Below, piece after piece: positions 1 through 8,600 of a stretch of 64,000 bases of DNA. A program made the position numbers and the translations under genes. This stretch comes from Plesiocystis pacifica SIR-1 (GTDB lineage Bacteria; Myxococcota_A; Polyangia; Nannocystales; Nannocystaceae): contig NZ_ABCS01000005.1 in NCBI RefSeq assembly GCF_000170895.1, positions 1-64,000 on the forward strand, given 5' to 3'. Below the pieces are notes generated by a model. That model had not been told where the DNA came from. It saw only the letters and a list, made by a program, of their open reading frames with translations, and did no database searches. The stretch's first letter is position 1, and each line of letters opens with the position of its first letter.

Positions 1-2
1 TG

Positions 3-485
3 CGCGCCCGCTCCCCCGCCCACGCCCGGGCGCTGACCCAGGCCCGGCTGCGCGCCCACCCCGACGACGCCGACGCGCACATGCTCACCGCCGAGCTGGC
101 CCTCGACGGCGACAACCCGGCCCTGGCCCTGCACCACACCCGCCTGCTCCTGGCCGCCGACCCCGAGCTCGCCCGCGCCCACCACCTGCGCGCCCGGGCT
201 CGCTTCGCCCTGGTCGAGCGCGCCGAGGGCGAGCGGGCCAAGGCGCAGCTCGCCCGCGCCGTGGACGAGCTCGAGGCGGCCCTCGAGGCCGGCCTCGACG
301 ACCCCGGGCTCGTCGAGGAGACCCTGGTCCTGGCCCTGCTGCGCGTGGGCGACGAGGCGGCCATGGACCGCGCCGGTCGAATCCTCGAAGATCTGCTGGC
401 GCGCCGGGCCGACCCGACGACCCGCAAGCGCCGCCAGGACCTCGCCGATCGCGTGCGCGGTCAGACCCCGAGCCGGCAGCGATGA
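3..485 (+). CDS. TPR-like protein, 3' end only
   Basis: This is the C-terminal part of a longer protein: the frame is open from base 3, so the start lies outside the window. About 160 residues are visible, made of Ala/Leu/Arg-rich helical pairs with TPR-like spacing (for example ALHHTRLLLAADPELARAHHLRARARF). The stop overlaps the flippase start in an ATGA junction, so the two genes are probably co-translated. That points to a role in, or beside, surface polysaccharide production. TPR proteins are usually scaffolds for other proteins; no catalytic motif is visible, so the specific role is unknown. Confidence 0.7.
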   Translation, partial: RARSPAHARALTQARLRAHPDDADAHMLTAELALDGDNPALALHHTRLLLAADPELARAHHLRARARFALVERAEGERAKAQLARAVDELEAALEAGLDDPGLVEETLVLALLRVGDEAAMDRAGRILEDLLARRADPTTRKRRQDLADRVRGQTPSRQR

Positions 486-1768
486 GCGAAGACGACGCGG
501 CACCGACAGCACCGACAGCGCCGGGGTCGATCCGTCGCAGCCTGTCGTGGACCCTCCTCGGCGAGGGCGTGTTCGCGGCCTGCCAGTGGTTCTCGCTCAT
601 GGTCGTCGCCAAGCTCGGCTCCCCCGAGGCCCTGGGCCGCTACGCCCTCGGCCTCGCCGTCGCCACGCCGATCATCGTCCTCGCCAACCTCCACCTGCGC
701 CCGATCTACGTCGTCGACGTGCGCAGCCGTTGGCGCTTCGGCGACTACCTGCGCCTGCGCATGCTGTTGATCCCCGGGGCCCTCGCCGCCACGGCCGGGG
801 TGTGCCTGGTCCGGGGCTGGCCCGCGCTGACGATCGGGGTGGTGCTGCTCGTCGCGCTGATCCGCGCCTCGGGCAGCGCCACGGACATCCTCTACGCCCG
901 GGCCCAGCGCGCCGAGGCCATGGACCCCATCGGGATCTCCCGGGCCGTGCGCGGCGTGCTGTGGATCGGCATGCTCGCCCTGGGCCTCGCGCTGGGCGGC
1001 GAGCTCCTGGCCCTGGGCCTCGCCGCCGCCGCCTTGCTGCTGTTCACCCTGGCCTACGACCTGCCCAGGGCCCAGGCCGCCACGGGCCCCGACGACCTCG
1101 CCCCCAGCCCTCCCGGCGAGGCGCGGCGCCGAGCCTTGCGCGCGCTCGCCTGGGAGGCCCTGCCCATGGGGGTCGCCGGCGGCCTCCTGGGTATCGCGGG
1201 CAACGTGCCGGCCTACGTGCTCGAGGCCAGCCACGGCCTCGAGCAGGTCGGCTTCTTCGCCGCCGTGCTGTCGATCATCCAGGCCAGCGGCGTGTTCAAC
1301 ATGGCCCTGGGCAACGCCGCGATCCCTCGCCTGGCCAAGCTCGCCAACGTCGACGCCGACGAGGGCGACGCCCGCCAGTTCTGGCGCCTGCTCGCCAAGC
1401 TCCTGGGCCTGGTCCTGGTCCTCAACGGCCTGGGCGTGCTCGCCGTCGCGCTCATCGGCGACCTCTACCTGCGCGTCGCCTACACCGCGGACTACGTCGC
1501 CTACCTGCCCCAGCTGGTGCTCGCGTCCGGGGCCGCCGTGGTCCTGGGTCTGGCCAACATGCTGTCCCAGACCCTCACGGCCCTGGGCCGCTTTCGCATG
1601 CAGCTGGTGCTCAACGCCGTGGCCCTCGGCTTCGCCCTGGCGATCGCCCTGTGGCGGATCCCGACGGGCGGGCTCACCGGCGCCGTCGAGACCCTGATGG
1701 CCGTCGCCGCCTTCCGCTTCGCGCTCTACCTCGGCGCCAACGCGGCCGTGGGCCCCCGCGCCCGCTGA
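482..1768 (+). CDS. Polysaccharide flippase-like membrane protein (Wzx/MOP type)
   Basis: The protein has 428 residues, the usual size for lipid-linked oligosaccharide flippases. After a short hydrophilic N-terminus (about 18 residues) it has 10-12 hydrophobic segments with the early arginine and Gly-Ala-rich helices typical of the MOP exporter superfamily. It would move lipid-linked sugar units across the inner membrane during O-antigen or exopolysaccharide assembly. The start overlaps the stop of the TPR gene (ATGA). The 3' end overlaps the convergent O-antigen ligase-like gene by 43 bases. Family placement rests on topology and general sequence feel, not on a diagnostic motif; the substrate cannot be told. 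Confidence 0.75.
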   Translation: MSEDDAAPTAPTAPGSIRRSLSWTLLGEGVFAACQWFSLMVVAKLGSPEALGRYALGLAVATPIIVLANLHLRPIYVVDVRSRWRFGDYLRLRMLLIPGALAATAGVCLVRGWPALTIGVVLLVALIRASGSATDILYARAQRAEAMDPIGISRAVRGVLWIGMLALGLALGGELLALGLAAAALLLFTLAYDLPRAQAATGPDDLAPSPPGEARRRALRALAWEALPMGVAGGLLGIAGNVPAYVLEASHGLEQVGFFAAVLSIIQASGVFNMALGNAAIPRLAKLANVDADEGDARQFWRLLAKLLGLVLVLNGLGVLAVALIGDLYLRVAYTADYVAYLPQLVLASGAAVVLGLANMLSQTLTALGRFRMQLVLNAVALGFALAIALWRIPTGGLTGAVETLMAVAAFRFALYLGANAAVGPRAR

Positions 1769-2985
1769 CCCCGCTGACCGCCGCGGGTCAGCCCAGGCAG
1801 CCAGGCCATGCCCGCGAGGATCCAGGTGTGCCGCCAGTGCACGCTGTCGATGACCATGGACTCGACGCAGATCGCCGCGAGCGAGCCCGCGACCACGGCC
1901 ATGGCCGTCTGCACGCGCACGTCCTCGGCGTCGATCGCCAGCCAGGCCGAGCGAAAGAAGGAGCCGAACAACAGCGCCGCCAGGCTCAGCCCGCCCAGGT
2001 AGCCGTTCTCGACGAAGGCGCGCACGTAGGCGTTGTGGGCCGCGCGGGTGAAGGTGCTCTCGGACTGCCCGGGCCCGATGCCCAGGGGCGTGCGCGTGGC
2101 GACCTCGAGGGCCTCGCGCTGGGTCGCGAAGCGGTCGGTGTCGTAGCGCTGCAGGCCCAGGCGCTGGTCGAGCATGGTCTGGACCACGTCGACGGAGGCC
2201 AGGCGATCGAGGGCGAGCGCCAACAGCACCGCCGCGACCGGGACCATCAGCAAGAGCATGGCCCGCGAGCGCGGCGAGCCGAAGGCGACCATGCGCAGGC
2301 CAAAGAACACCGCCAGGCCCAGGGCCAGGCTGATCCACGCCCCGCGCGAGTAGGTCAGCAGCACGCCCATGGCGCAGACCACCAGCACGATCGTCCACGG
2401 CAGCCGGCGCCCGCGCTCGAGGCTGACGAGCTGGGCCACGGCCCACACCGCCGGCGCGACCAGGTAGGCCCCGTAGACGTTCGCGTCCTTGAACAGCGCG
2501 TGGACCCGGCCCTGGGGGGCCATGCGCGCGGCGAAGGGCAGCACGCCAAAGTAGCTGCCGATCGCCAGCACCGAGGTCACCGTCGCCCCGATCGCCCAGC
2601 CCGCGAACAGCACCTGCAGCGCCCGCTCGCCGCTCTTGCCCACGAAGCCCAGGACCAGCGCCCACGCGAGGATGAGGTAGGCCGTGATCGCAAAGAAGCG
2701 CGCGCCCACGAACAGCAGCTTGGCCGCCGGCAGCGAGAGCACGTTGGCGACGATGAACAGCGCGACGCAGACCAGCGCGAAGGCGCTGCCCCGGGGGATC
2801 GCGAGGCGGCGCAGGAGCAGGGCGAGGGGGAGCAGGCCGACGGCGAGGAGGTCGAAGGGCGCGGGCTCGATGAACACCACCGCGCACAGGCCCATGGTCG
2901 CGAGCATGATCCACTCGAAGCTGTCGAGGCGGCCGAGTCGGGCCCGCTTGGACGAGACCGGCCCGCGCTGCTGCTGCCCGCTCAC
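1726..2985 (-). CDS. O-antigen ligase/polymerase-like membrane protein (Wzy_C type)
   Basis: From the GTG chosen the protein has 419 residues, with about 10 membrane segments and a large loop carrying the family signature region: TYSRGAWISL, then TPLGIGPGQSES and RAAHNAYVRAFVENGYLGG. The last stretch (H-N-x-Y...E-x-G-x-x-G) is the conserved periplasmic region of WaaL/Wzy_C proteins, which join or polymerise undecaprenol-linked glycans. Together with the convergent flippase it marks a surface polysaccharide locus. The start is uncertain: GTG at 3000 or 2985, or ATG at 2907. Longer readings run into the tetR gene, which ends 28 bases upstream on the same strand. Confidence 0.82.
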   Translation of the reverse strand: MSGQQQRGPVSSKRARLGRLDSFEWIMLATMGLCAVVFIEPAPFDLLAVGLLPLALLLRRLAIPRGSAFALVCVALFIVANVLSLPAAKLLFVGARFFAITAYLILAWALVLGFVGKSGERALQVLFAGWAIGATVTSVLAIGSYFGVLPFAARMAPQGRVHALFKDANVYGAYLVAPAVWAVAQLVSLERGRRLPWTIVLVVCAMGVLLTYSRGAWISLALGLAVFFGLRMVAFGSPRSRAMLLLMVPVAAVLLALALDRLASVDVVQTMLDQRLGLQRYDTDRFATQREALEVATRTPLGIGPGQSESTFTRAAHNAYVRAFVENGYLGGLSLAALLFGSFFRSAWLAIDAEDVRVQTAMAVVAGSLAAICVESMVIDSVHWRHTWILAGMAWLPGLTRGGQRGQRARGPTAALAPR

Positions 2986-3013
2986 CCTCGGAGGGTACAC
3001 CGCATGGGCGAGC

Positions 3014-3613
3014 TCAGCCCGCGCGCAGGTAGGCCTGGGCCAGGCGCACGGCCTCGTCCACGAGCTCGTCGCGCCGGCTCGGCTCCGAGACCGCCGCGGA
3101 CACGACCGCGCTGACGGCGTGCACGAGCACGGCGGCGACGAGCTCGGCCCGCGCTGGCTCCACGGCGCCACGGGCCTGGAGCGCCGCGCCGAACAGCTCG
3201 GCGAAGCTCGAGCCCCACGCCGCCCCGGCTTCCCGCAGCGGACCGACGAGCTGAGTGCCGAGCCACAGCTGGGCGTAGCCTGGTTCTTCGAGATAGAAGT
3301 TAGCGAAGGCCCGGATGACCCCGGCGAGCACGATCTGGGCCTCGACCTCGGCGGGCTGGGACAAGGGCGGCAACAGGGCCTCCGCCAAGCGCACGCGGTA
3401 GCGCTCGAGCAAGGCCTCGAGCACGGCCTCCTTGTTGGGGAAGTACTGGTAGACCGTACCGATCGACGCCCCGGCCTGGCGCGCGAGGGCGTTGGTGGTC
3501 ACGCCCTCGTAGCCCACGGTGGCGAGGAGCTCGGCGGCGGCGTCGAGGATCGACTCGCGGCGCTGGGTGGCGCGGCGTTGCTTGGGCTGACGCACGAGCG
3601 GGCAGCGTGGCAA
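3014..3613 (-). CDS. TetR-family transcriptional regulator
   Basis: The protein has 199 residues, typical for TetR repressors. Residues about 15-60 form the DNA-binding domain: RRESILDAAAELLATVGYEGVTTNALARQAGASIGTVYQYFPNKEAVL, with the classic YxYFxNKExL at the recognition helix. The rest is a helical ligand-binding domain of unknown ligand. The reading starts at a TTG (3613), or at GTG 3595. It is divergent from the CPBP protease gene, and two 20-base inverted repeats lie between them, so it most likely represses both genes. The O-antigen ligase-like gene follows 28 bases downstream and may be co-transcribed. Confidence 0.9.
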   Translation of the reverse strand: MPRCPLVRQPKQRRATQRRESILDAAAELLATVGYEGVTTNALARQAGASIGTVYQYFPNKEAVLEALLERYRVRLAEALLPPLSQPAEVEAQIVLAGVIRAFANFYLEEPGYAQLWLGTQLVGPLREAGAAWGSSFAELFGAALQARGAVEPARAELVAAVLVHAVSAVVSAAVSEPSRRDELVDEAVRLAQAYLRAG

Positions 3614-3614
3614 A

Positions 3615-3634
3615 AGTTGAGCATTGACTCAACT
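3615..3634. promoter_or_regulatory. Putative TetR operator 1
   Basis: Inverted repeat with 7-base arms AGTTGAG and CTCAACT around a 6-base centre, lying directly upstream of the tetR start. It matches the second site 28 bases away (start to start), which supports co-operative repressor binding between the divergent genes. Confidence 0.75.
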
Positions 3635-3642
3635 TCGACTAG

Positions 3643-3662
3643 AGTTGAGCTAATGCTCAACT
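3643..3662. promoter_or_regulatory. Putative TetR operator 2, covering the CPBP start codon
   Basis: Inverted repeat with 8-base arms AGTTGAGC and GCTCAACT around TAAT. The ATG of the CPBP protease (3653-3655) falls inside the palindrome, so bound repressor would sit on the start of the gene. That start codon position also leaves no room for a normal ribosome binding site outside the operator. Confidence 0.75.
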
Positions 3663-4408
3663 TCTCAGAGCGCCGCAAAGCCCCAGCCTGGCTGGGCCTA
3701 GCCAGCTTTTGCGTGATCTGGTGCGTTGCCTGCGCCGGTCCAGAGGAGCGCTTGGGCTGGCCCGGCCTGGTCCTGGCCCTCGGCGCGGGCGCCCTCGCGA
3801 TGACCCCCGGCCCCAAGCCGCGACGCATGCTCGCAGCCCTCGCCTGCGGAGCCCTCGTGGTCGGCACGGGCTGGCTGCCTGCGCTGTGGCCCCTGGCCCA
3901 GATCGTCATGGTCCTTCCGGCGGCGCTGCTGTGGCTCCGCGAGGCTCGCCAACCACCGCTGACCCGCGGCCGCGTCGAGTGGCTGCCCGTGCTCGTCCCG
4001 GCCCTCGCCGCCGCCGTCGCCCTGCCGCTGTGGTTCGCCCTCGACCCGAGCGCCGACCCGGGCCGCTACCCCTTCCCCGATCTCCCCGCCGCGCTGCTCC
4101 TCGTCGGCGCCCTCGTGTTCGCCACGGTCAACGCCGCCCTCGAAGAGCTGTGCTTCCGCGCGTTCATGCAAGGCGCCCTCGACGAGCTCGGCACCCCGGC
4201 GATCGCCATCGTGCTCCAGGGCGTCGCCTTTGGCGTCGCGCACTGGTTCGGCTTTCCCAGTGGTTGGTGGGGGGTCCTGCTCGCCGGCAGCTGGGGCGTC
4301 GCCCTGGGCTTCGTCCGCTGGCGCTGCGAGGGCTTGCTCGCGCCCTGGATCGCCCACGTGTTCGCGGACCTGACGATCTTCGCGGTGCTGTGGGCCGCGC
4401 AGAGCTGA
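3653..4408 (+). CDS. CPBP family intramembrane metalloprotease (CAAX-protease/Abi type)
   Basis: The protein has 251 residues and about seven membrane segments. The three family motifs are present in order: EELCFR (EExxxR) near residue 165, FGVAHW (FxxxH) near 195, and HVFAD (HxxxD) near 238. These are the glutamate, arginine and histidine residues of glutamic-type CPBP proteases. Members process prenylated proteins or bacteriocin-related peptides, or have immunity roles; the substrate here is unknown. The gene is divergent from tetR and its start codon lies in a TetR operator, so it is probably the regulator's main target. The ATG at 3653 was chosen because protein-like sequence begins there (MLNFSERRKAP). 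Confidence 0.88.
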   Translation: MLNFSERRKAPAWLGLASFCVIWCVACAGPEERLGWPGLVLALGAGALAMTPGPKPRRMLAALACGALVVGTGWLPALWPLAQIVMVLPAALLWLREARQPPLTRGRVEWLPVLVPALAAAVALPLWFALDPSADPGRYPFPDLPAALLLVGALVFATVNAALEELCFRAFMQGALDELGTPAIAIVLQGVAFGVAHWFGFPSGWWGVLLAGSWGVALGFVRWRCEGLLAPWIAHVFADLTIFAVLWAAQS

Positions 4409-4507
4409 AGCCGGGGCTCGCCGACCAGGGGATGGGGCGACGGTCCAACCCGACGCGCGTGCTACCGTCGAAGGGAGCCGCTCGCCGGCTCGGATGGATC
4501 CGCCGCG

Positions 4508-5485
4508 ATGGATGACACGCCCTTCGTGAGTCCGCTGGTCCGGCGTCGCCGCGAGGGCGCGCTGGCCAAGCTCCGCTTTGGCGCGCCTCGAGCCTCGCCC
4601 GAGCGCACCCAGCTGTGCGCCCGCCTCGACGCGAAGCTGCTCGAGACCTGCGCCTCGCTCCCGGCCCCGCTGCAAGCCGACGCACAGGCCGATCTACGCC
4701 GCTACGGCGCGGGCCAGCGCAGCTTCACCGAGCTGTTTCACCCGCCCACCTGGACCTTCCTGCAAGCGCCAGCGCTCGACGATGAAGCCCGGGCCCTCGC
4801 CGAGAGCGTGCAGGCCCACGGCCTGTTCCTGCACCTGTGGGACGACCACCTGTGCGACGGTCAGCTCGCCCCGACGCCCGCGCGGCTGCAGCTCGGCGCC
4901 GCGGCCTGGCGCCGCTTCGAAGCGGACGCCCTCGCCCTCGCCCAACACCGGGGCCAGACCCCAGGGGTAGTCGGCGAGGCCATCGCTCGCTACTTCGCGG
5001 CGCTCACCGGCCGCGCAGCCGTGGGAGACCTCAGCGCCTACCTCGAGCGCTTCCGGGACGAGGTCGCGATCTGGACCCTCGCGCCGCGCCTGGTTGGTGG
5101 GCCGCGCCTCGCCGCGGTGGTCGAGGACTTCAGCGTGGCCTGGCGCCTCGTCGATGACCTTCAGGACGCCCGCGAGGACATCCTGTCCGGGCAACGCAGC
5201 GCGCTGTGGTGGTCCTGCGGCGAGGAGCTGCGCGCGACCTGGGAGGCCTGCCGGCGCCGGCGCTCCGGAGAGCTGCGCCGCGGCCAGGTCGAGCCTGGGG
5301 CCTGGGCGCGCTTCGAGGCGGCGGTCTTCGACGAGGGAATCGTCGCCGAGGCACTCGATAGTGTGCACACGCTAATGTGCACCTCACATGGAAATGCGGT
5401 GATTTTGAAATACGTGCACATTGCCCAAGAGATCAGCGAGATGGCCATTGGGCTGACCCCACCCATTCCGGAGAACAGCCCCTAG
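4508..5485 (+). CDS. Class I isoprenoid synthase-like protein (trans-prenyl/terpene synthase fold)
   Basis: The protein has 325 residues, all helical in character. Two aspartate-rich motifs lie at the spacing expected for the class I isoprenoid synthase fold: LHLWDDHLCDGQ near residue 113 and RLVDDLQDAREDIL near residue 217. In true family members these bind magnesium and the diphosphate of a prenyl substrate. The first motif (DDxxxD) is non-standard, so the exact reaction, or whether it is catalytic at all, is open. The gene stands 122 bases before the LamG giant and in the same direction, so it may belong to the modification cluster. Its last 130 bases are less GC-rich than the rest and carry three GTGCAC words. 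Confidence 0.6.
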   Translation: MDDTPFVSPLVRRRREGALAKLRFGAPRASPERTQLCARLDAKLLETCASLPAPLQADAQADLRRYGAGQRSFTELFHPPTWTFLQAPALDDEARALAESVQAHGLFLHLWDDHLCDGQLAPTPARLQLGAAAWRRFEADALALAQHRGQTPGVVGEAIARYFAALTGRAAVGDLSAYLERFRDEVAIWTLAPRLVGGPRLAAVVEDFSVAWRLVDDLQDAREDILSGQRSALWWSCGEELRATWEACRRRRSGELRRGQVEPGAWARFEAAVFDEGIVAEALDSVHTLMCTSHGNAVILKYVHIAQEISEMAIGLTPPIPENSP

Positions 5486-5607
5486 TCCCAGGTAGGGGGC
5501 CATATTTACATGAATTTGTGTCTTGACCGCGTCGGCTCGCCTGTGAGAGTTTGCATCGCCCTTTGGAATCGTAGGGCGACATTTCGCCGAGGTGATTGGA
5601 GAGCGCG
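5486..5607 (+). promoter_or_regulatory. AT-richer leader of the LamG giant, with hairpin
   Basis: This spacer is clearly less GC-rich than its surroundings. It has a TTGACC word at 5523 but no convincing -10 box, so no promoter is called firmly. A 7-base-pair stem (TCGCCCT at 5556-5562 with AGGGCGA at 5573-5579) lies just upstream of the GGAGAG ribosome binding site and could shape translation of the giant gene. Confidence 0.35.
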
Positions 5608-8600
5608 ATGAAAAGCACGTCCTTGTATTTCAACGGTAGTGGTACCCACATCGCCCTGGGCAACCCGGCTGCAGCGCAGATCACCGGGGACCAGACCATC
5701 GAGATGTGGATCCGCCCCGCGGCCCTGGGCAAGCGCCAAAACCCCATCGCCAAGGCCTACGGCGGCGAGGGCACCATCACCCTCGAGTCCGACGGCTCGA
5801 TCAACTACTACTACGGGACCAGCGGCGGCAACGACTCGCCCTACGTCGGCTTCGGCACCGGCGAGCCCATCATCCGCGTGGGCGAGTGGGCCCACATCGC
5901 GATCGTCCGCGACCTGCAAAACGGCACGCTGCGCTGGTACCACGACGGCCGGCTGGTCCAGGAGATGGCCGCCCCCCATCCCCAAGCCAAGGCCGGCAGC
6001 AACCCGCTGACCATCGGGACCGGCTACGCCGGGCGCTTCCACGGCGAGATCAGCGAGGTCCGGCTGTGGTCCGTGGCGCGGACCCAGGCCCAGCTCCAGG
6101 CCAACCTGCGCATGCGCCTGCTCGGCAGCGAGCTCGGCCTCGCGGGCTACTGGCCCCTCGACGAGTCCGGCGGCGCCGTCGCCTACGACCGCTCGGGTCG
6201 CAACAACAACGGGACGATCAACTCGGGGCACTGGCGCGGCTACGGCCCCGCCTTCCACCCGCGGGTCGAGGCCCTGAGCTGCGACGGCTCCAACGACTAC
6301 GTCGACATCGGCAGCCCCGCCGCCGTCAAGATCACCGGCGACCAGACCATCGAGCTGTGGATGCGCCCGCGGGTCCTCGGCAAGCGCCAAAACCCCATCG
6401 CCAAGGCCTACGGCGGCGAGGGCACCATCACCCTCGAGACCACGGGCTCGCTCAGCTACTACTGCGGCCAGTCCGGCGGCAACGGCTCGCCCTACATCGG
6501 CTTCAACAGCGACGTGGGTGTCCAGGCCGGCCGGTGGACCCACGTGGCCATCGTCCGCGACATGGCGGCCAAGACCCTCAGCTGGTACCACGACGGCGAG
6601 CTCGTCCGCAGCGGCGCGCTGACCCTCGACTCGATCACCGCCGGCAGCTTGCCGCTGCGCATCGGCAAGGGCTACGTCGAGGACTTCGACGGCGACCTCA
6701 GCGACGTGCGCCTGTGGTCCGTGGCCCGCAGCGCCGACGAGCTCGCGGCCAACTACCAACGGCGGCTGCGCGGGAGCGAGGCCGGCCTCGCGGGCTACTG
6801 GCCCCTCGACGACGGCCCGGGCGCCCGCGCCTGGGATCTGAGCCCCAACGCCAACGACGGCGTGATCTCGAACCCGCGCTGGACCAGCAACGGCCCCGGC
6901 CTCAACCGGCCCATGGCGCTGCAGCTCGACGGCTCCAGCGACTCCGTCGAGATCCCCCACTCGGCCCAGGTCTCCGTCACCGGCGATCAAACCATCGAGC
7001 TGTGGCTGCGCCCGCGGATCCTCGGCAAGCGCCAAAACCCCATCGCCAAAGCCTACGGCGGCGAGGGCACCATCACCCTCGAGGTCAACGGCTCGATCAG
7101 CTACTACTGCGGCCAGTCGGGCGCCAACACCTCGCCCTACATCGGCTTCACCGCGGCGGCCAACATCGCCGCGGGGCAGTGGACCCACGTGGCCATCGTC
7201 CGCGACCTGGGGACGCAGACCCTGACCTGGTACATCGACGGCGTCGAGACCAGCGAGACCGACCTCGCCTACTCGAGCATCACGGCCAGCGGCGCCCCGC
7301 TGACCATCGGCTCCGGCTACGTGCACAACTTCGACGGCGAGCTGACCGAGGTGCGCCTGTGGTCCATCGCGCGCACGGAGGCGGAGATCCGCGCCGACAA
7401 GGATCGCCGCCTCGTCGGCGTGGAGGAGGGCCTGGCTGGCTACTGGCCCCTCGCTGGCGGCACCGGCGAGGGCACGGAGGATCGCTCGCGCTACGCCAAC
7501 CATGGCCAGCTCCGAGCCGACGCCAGGATCGGGCTGAGCGACCACCGCCTGCCCGCGGCCATCCCCTGCTCGGCCGCCCTGCGCTTCGACGGCGTCGACG
7601 ACTACGTGCAGATCGGCAACCCGAGCGCGGTGCAGATCACGGGCGACCAGACCATCGAGATGTGGCTGCGCCCGCAGGTCCTCGGCAAGCGCCAAAACCC
7701 CCTCGCCAAGGCCTACGGCGGCGAGGGCACCATCACCCTCGAGCCCAACGGCAGCATCGGCTACTACACCGGGACCTCCGGGGCCAACGGCTCGCCCTAC
7801 ATCGGTCATCACACGCCGGAGGGCACGGTCGCGGCACAGCGCTGGACCCACGTGGCGATCGTCCGCGACTTCACCAACAACTCGCTGCGCTGGGTCATCG
7901 ACGGCAGGCGCGTCAACGAGCGGACCATGCCCTACCCGGCCGCGACCGCCGGCGGCAACAACCTGACCCTCGCCGCCGGCTACGTCGAGCGCTTCGAGGG
8001 GGACCTGGCCGAGGTCCGCGTGTGGTCCACGGCGCGCACCGACGAGCAGATCGCCGCCAACCTCGACCGGCGCATGCGCGGCACCGAGTCCGGCCTGGCC
8101 GGCTACTGGCCCCTGTCCAAGGGCAGCGGCGATCGGGCCTGGGACCTCAGCGAGGGCCAAAACCACGGCACGATCTACAACGCCCCGCGCTGGCACGTCG
8201 GCCCGACCCTGATCCCCGCGACCTCGCAAGCCAGCGCCGGCGCGCCCCAGGTGGGCGTGGTCAGCGGGCAGAGCAGCCTGGGCGCGAGCGAGGGCGCGCC
8301 GACGACGGTGCAGCCCGCCGAGCTCCCGGACGCCCTGAAGAACCTCGAGTCCATCGAGGTCGAGGTGATGTTCGTGCCCTTCAACCTGCCCATCGAGTTC
8401 GCGGGCGCGGTCACGGTCGAGCCCTTCGCCAAGGCCATCAGCTACGCGGGCACGGCCACCCTGACCGCGCCCTTCGACGTCAGCGTCGACCCCCTCGAGA
8501 TCGCCCTGGCCAAGGGCGAGGAATTCGAGTGGATGGTCAAGTTCGGGCTGCCGCAGTCGCGGAGCATCTCGACGGTCATCCAGGACCACGTGATCGCGCA

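Noticed and set aside
461..2914. Long antisense open frame over the flippase and ligase genes
   Set aside because: Its translation is low-complexity Gly/Ala/Arg/Pro/Gln sequence in the pattern of a GC-rich shadow, with no family features, while the opposite frames encode clear membrane proteins.
5523..5551. Sigma-70 promoter for the LamG giant (TTGACC)
   Set aside because: No acceptable -10 box at 16-18 bases; kept only as a note in the leader entry.
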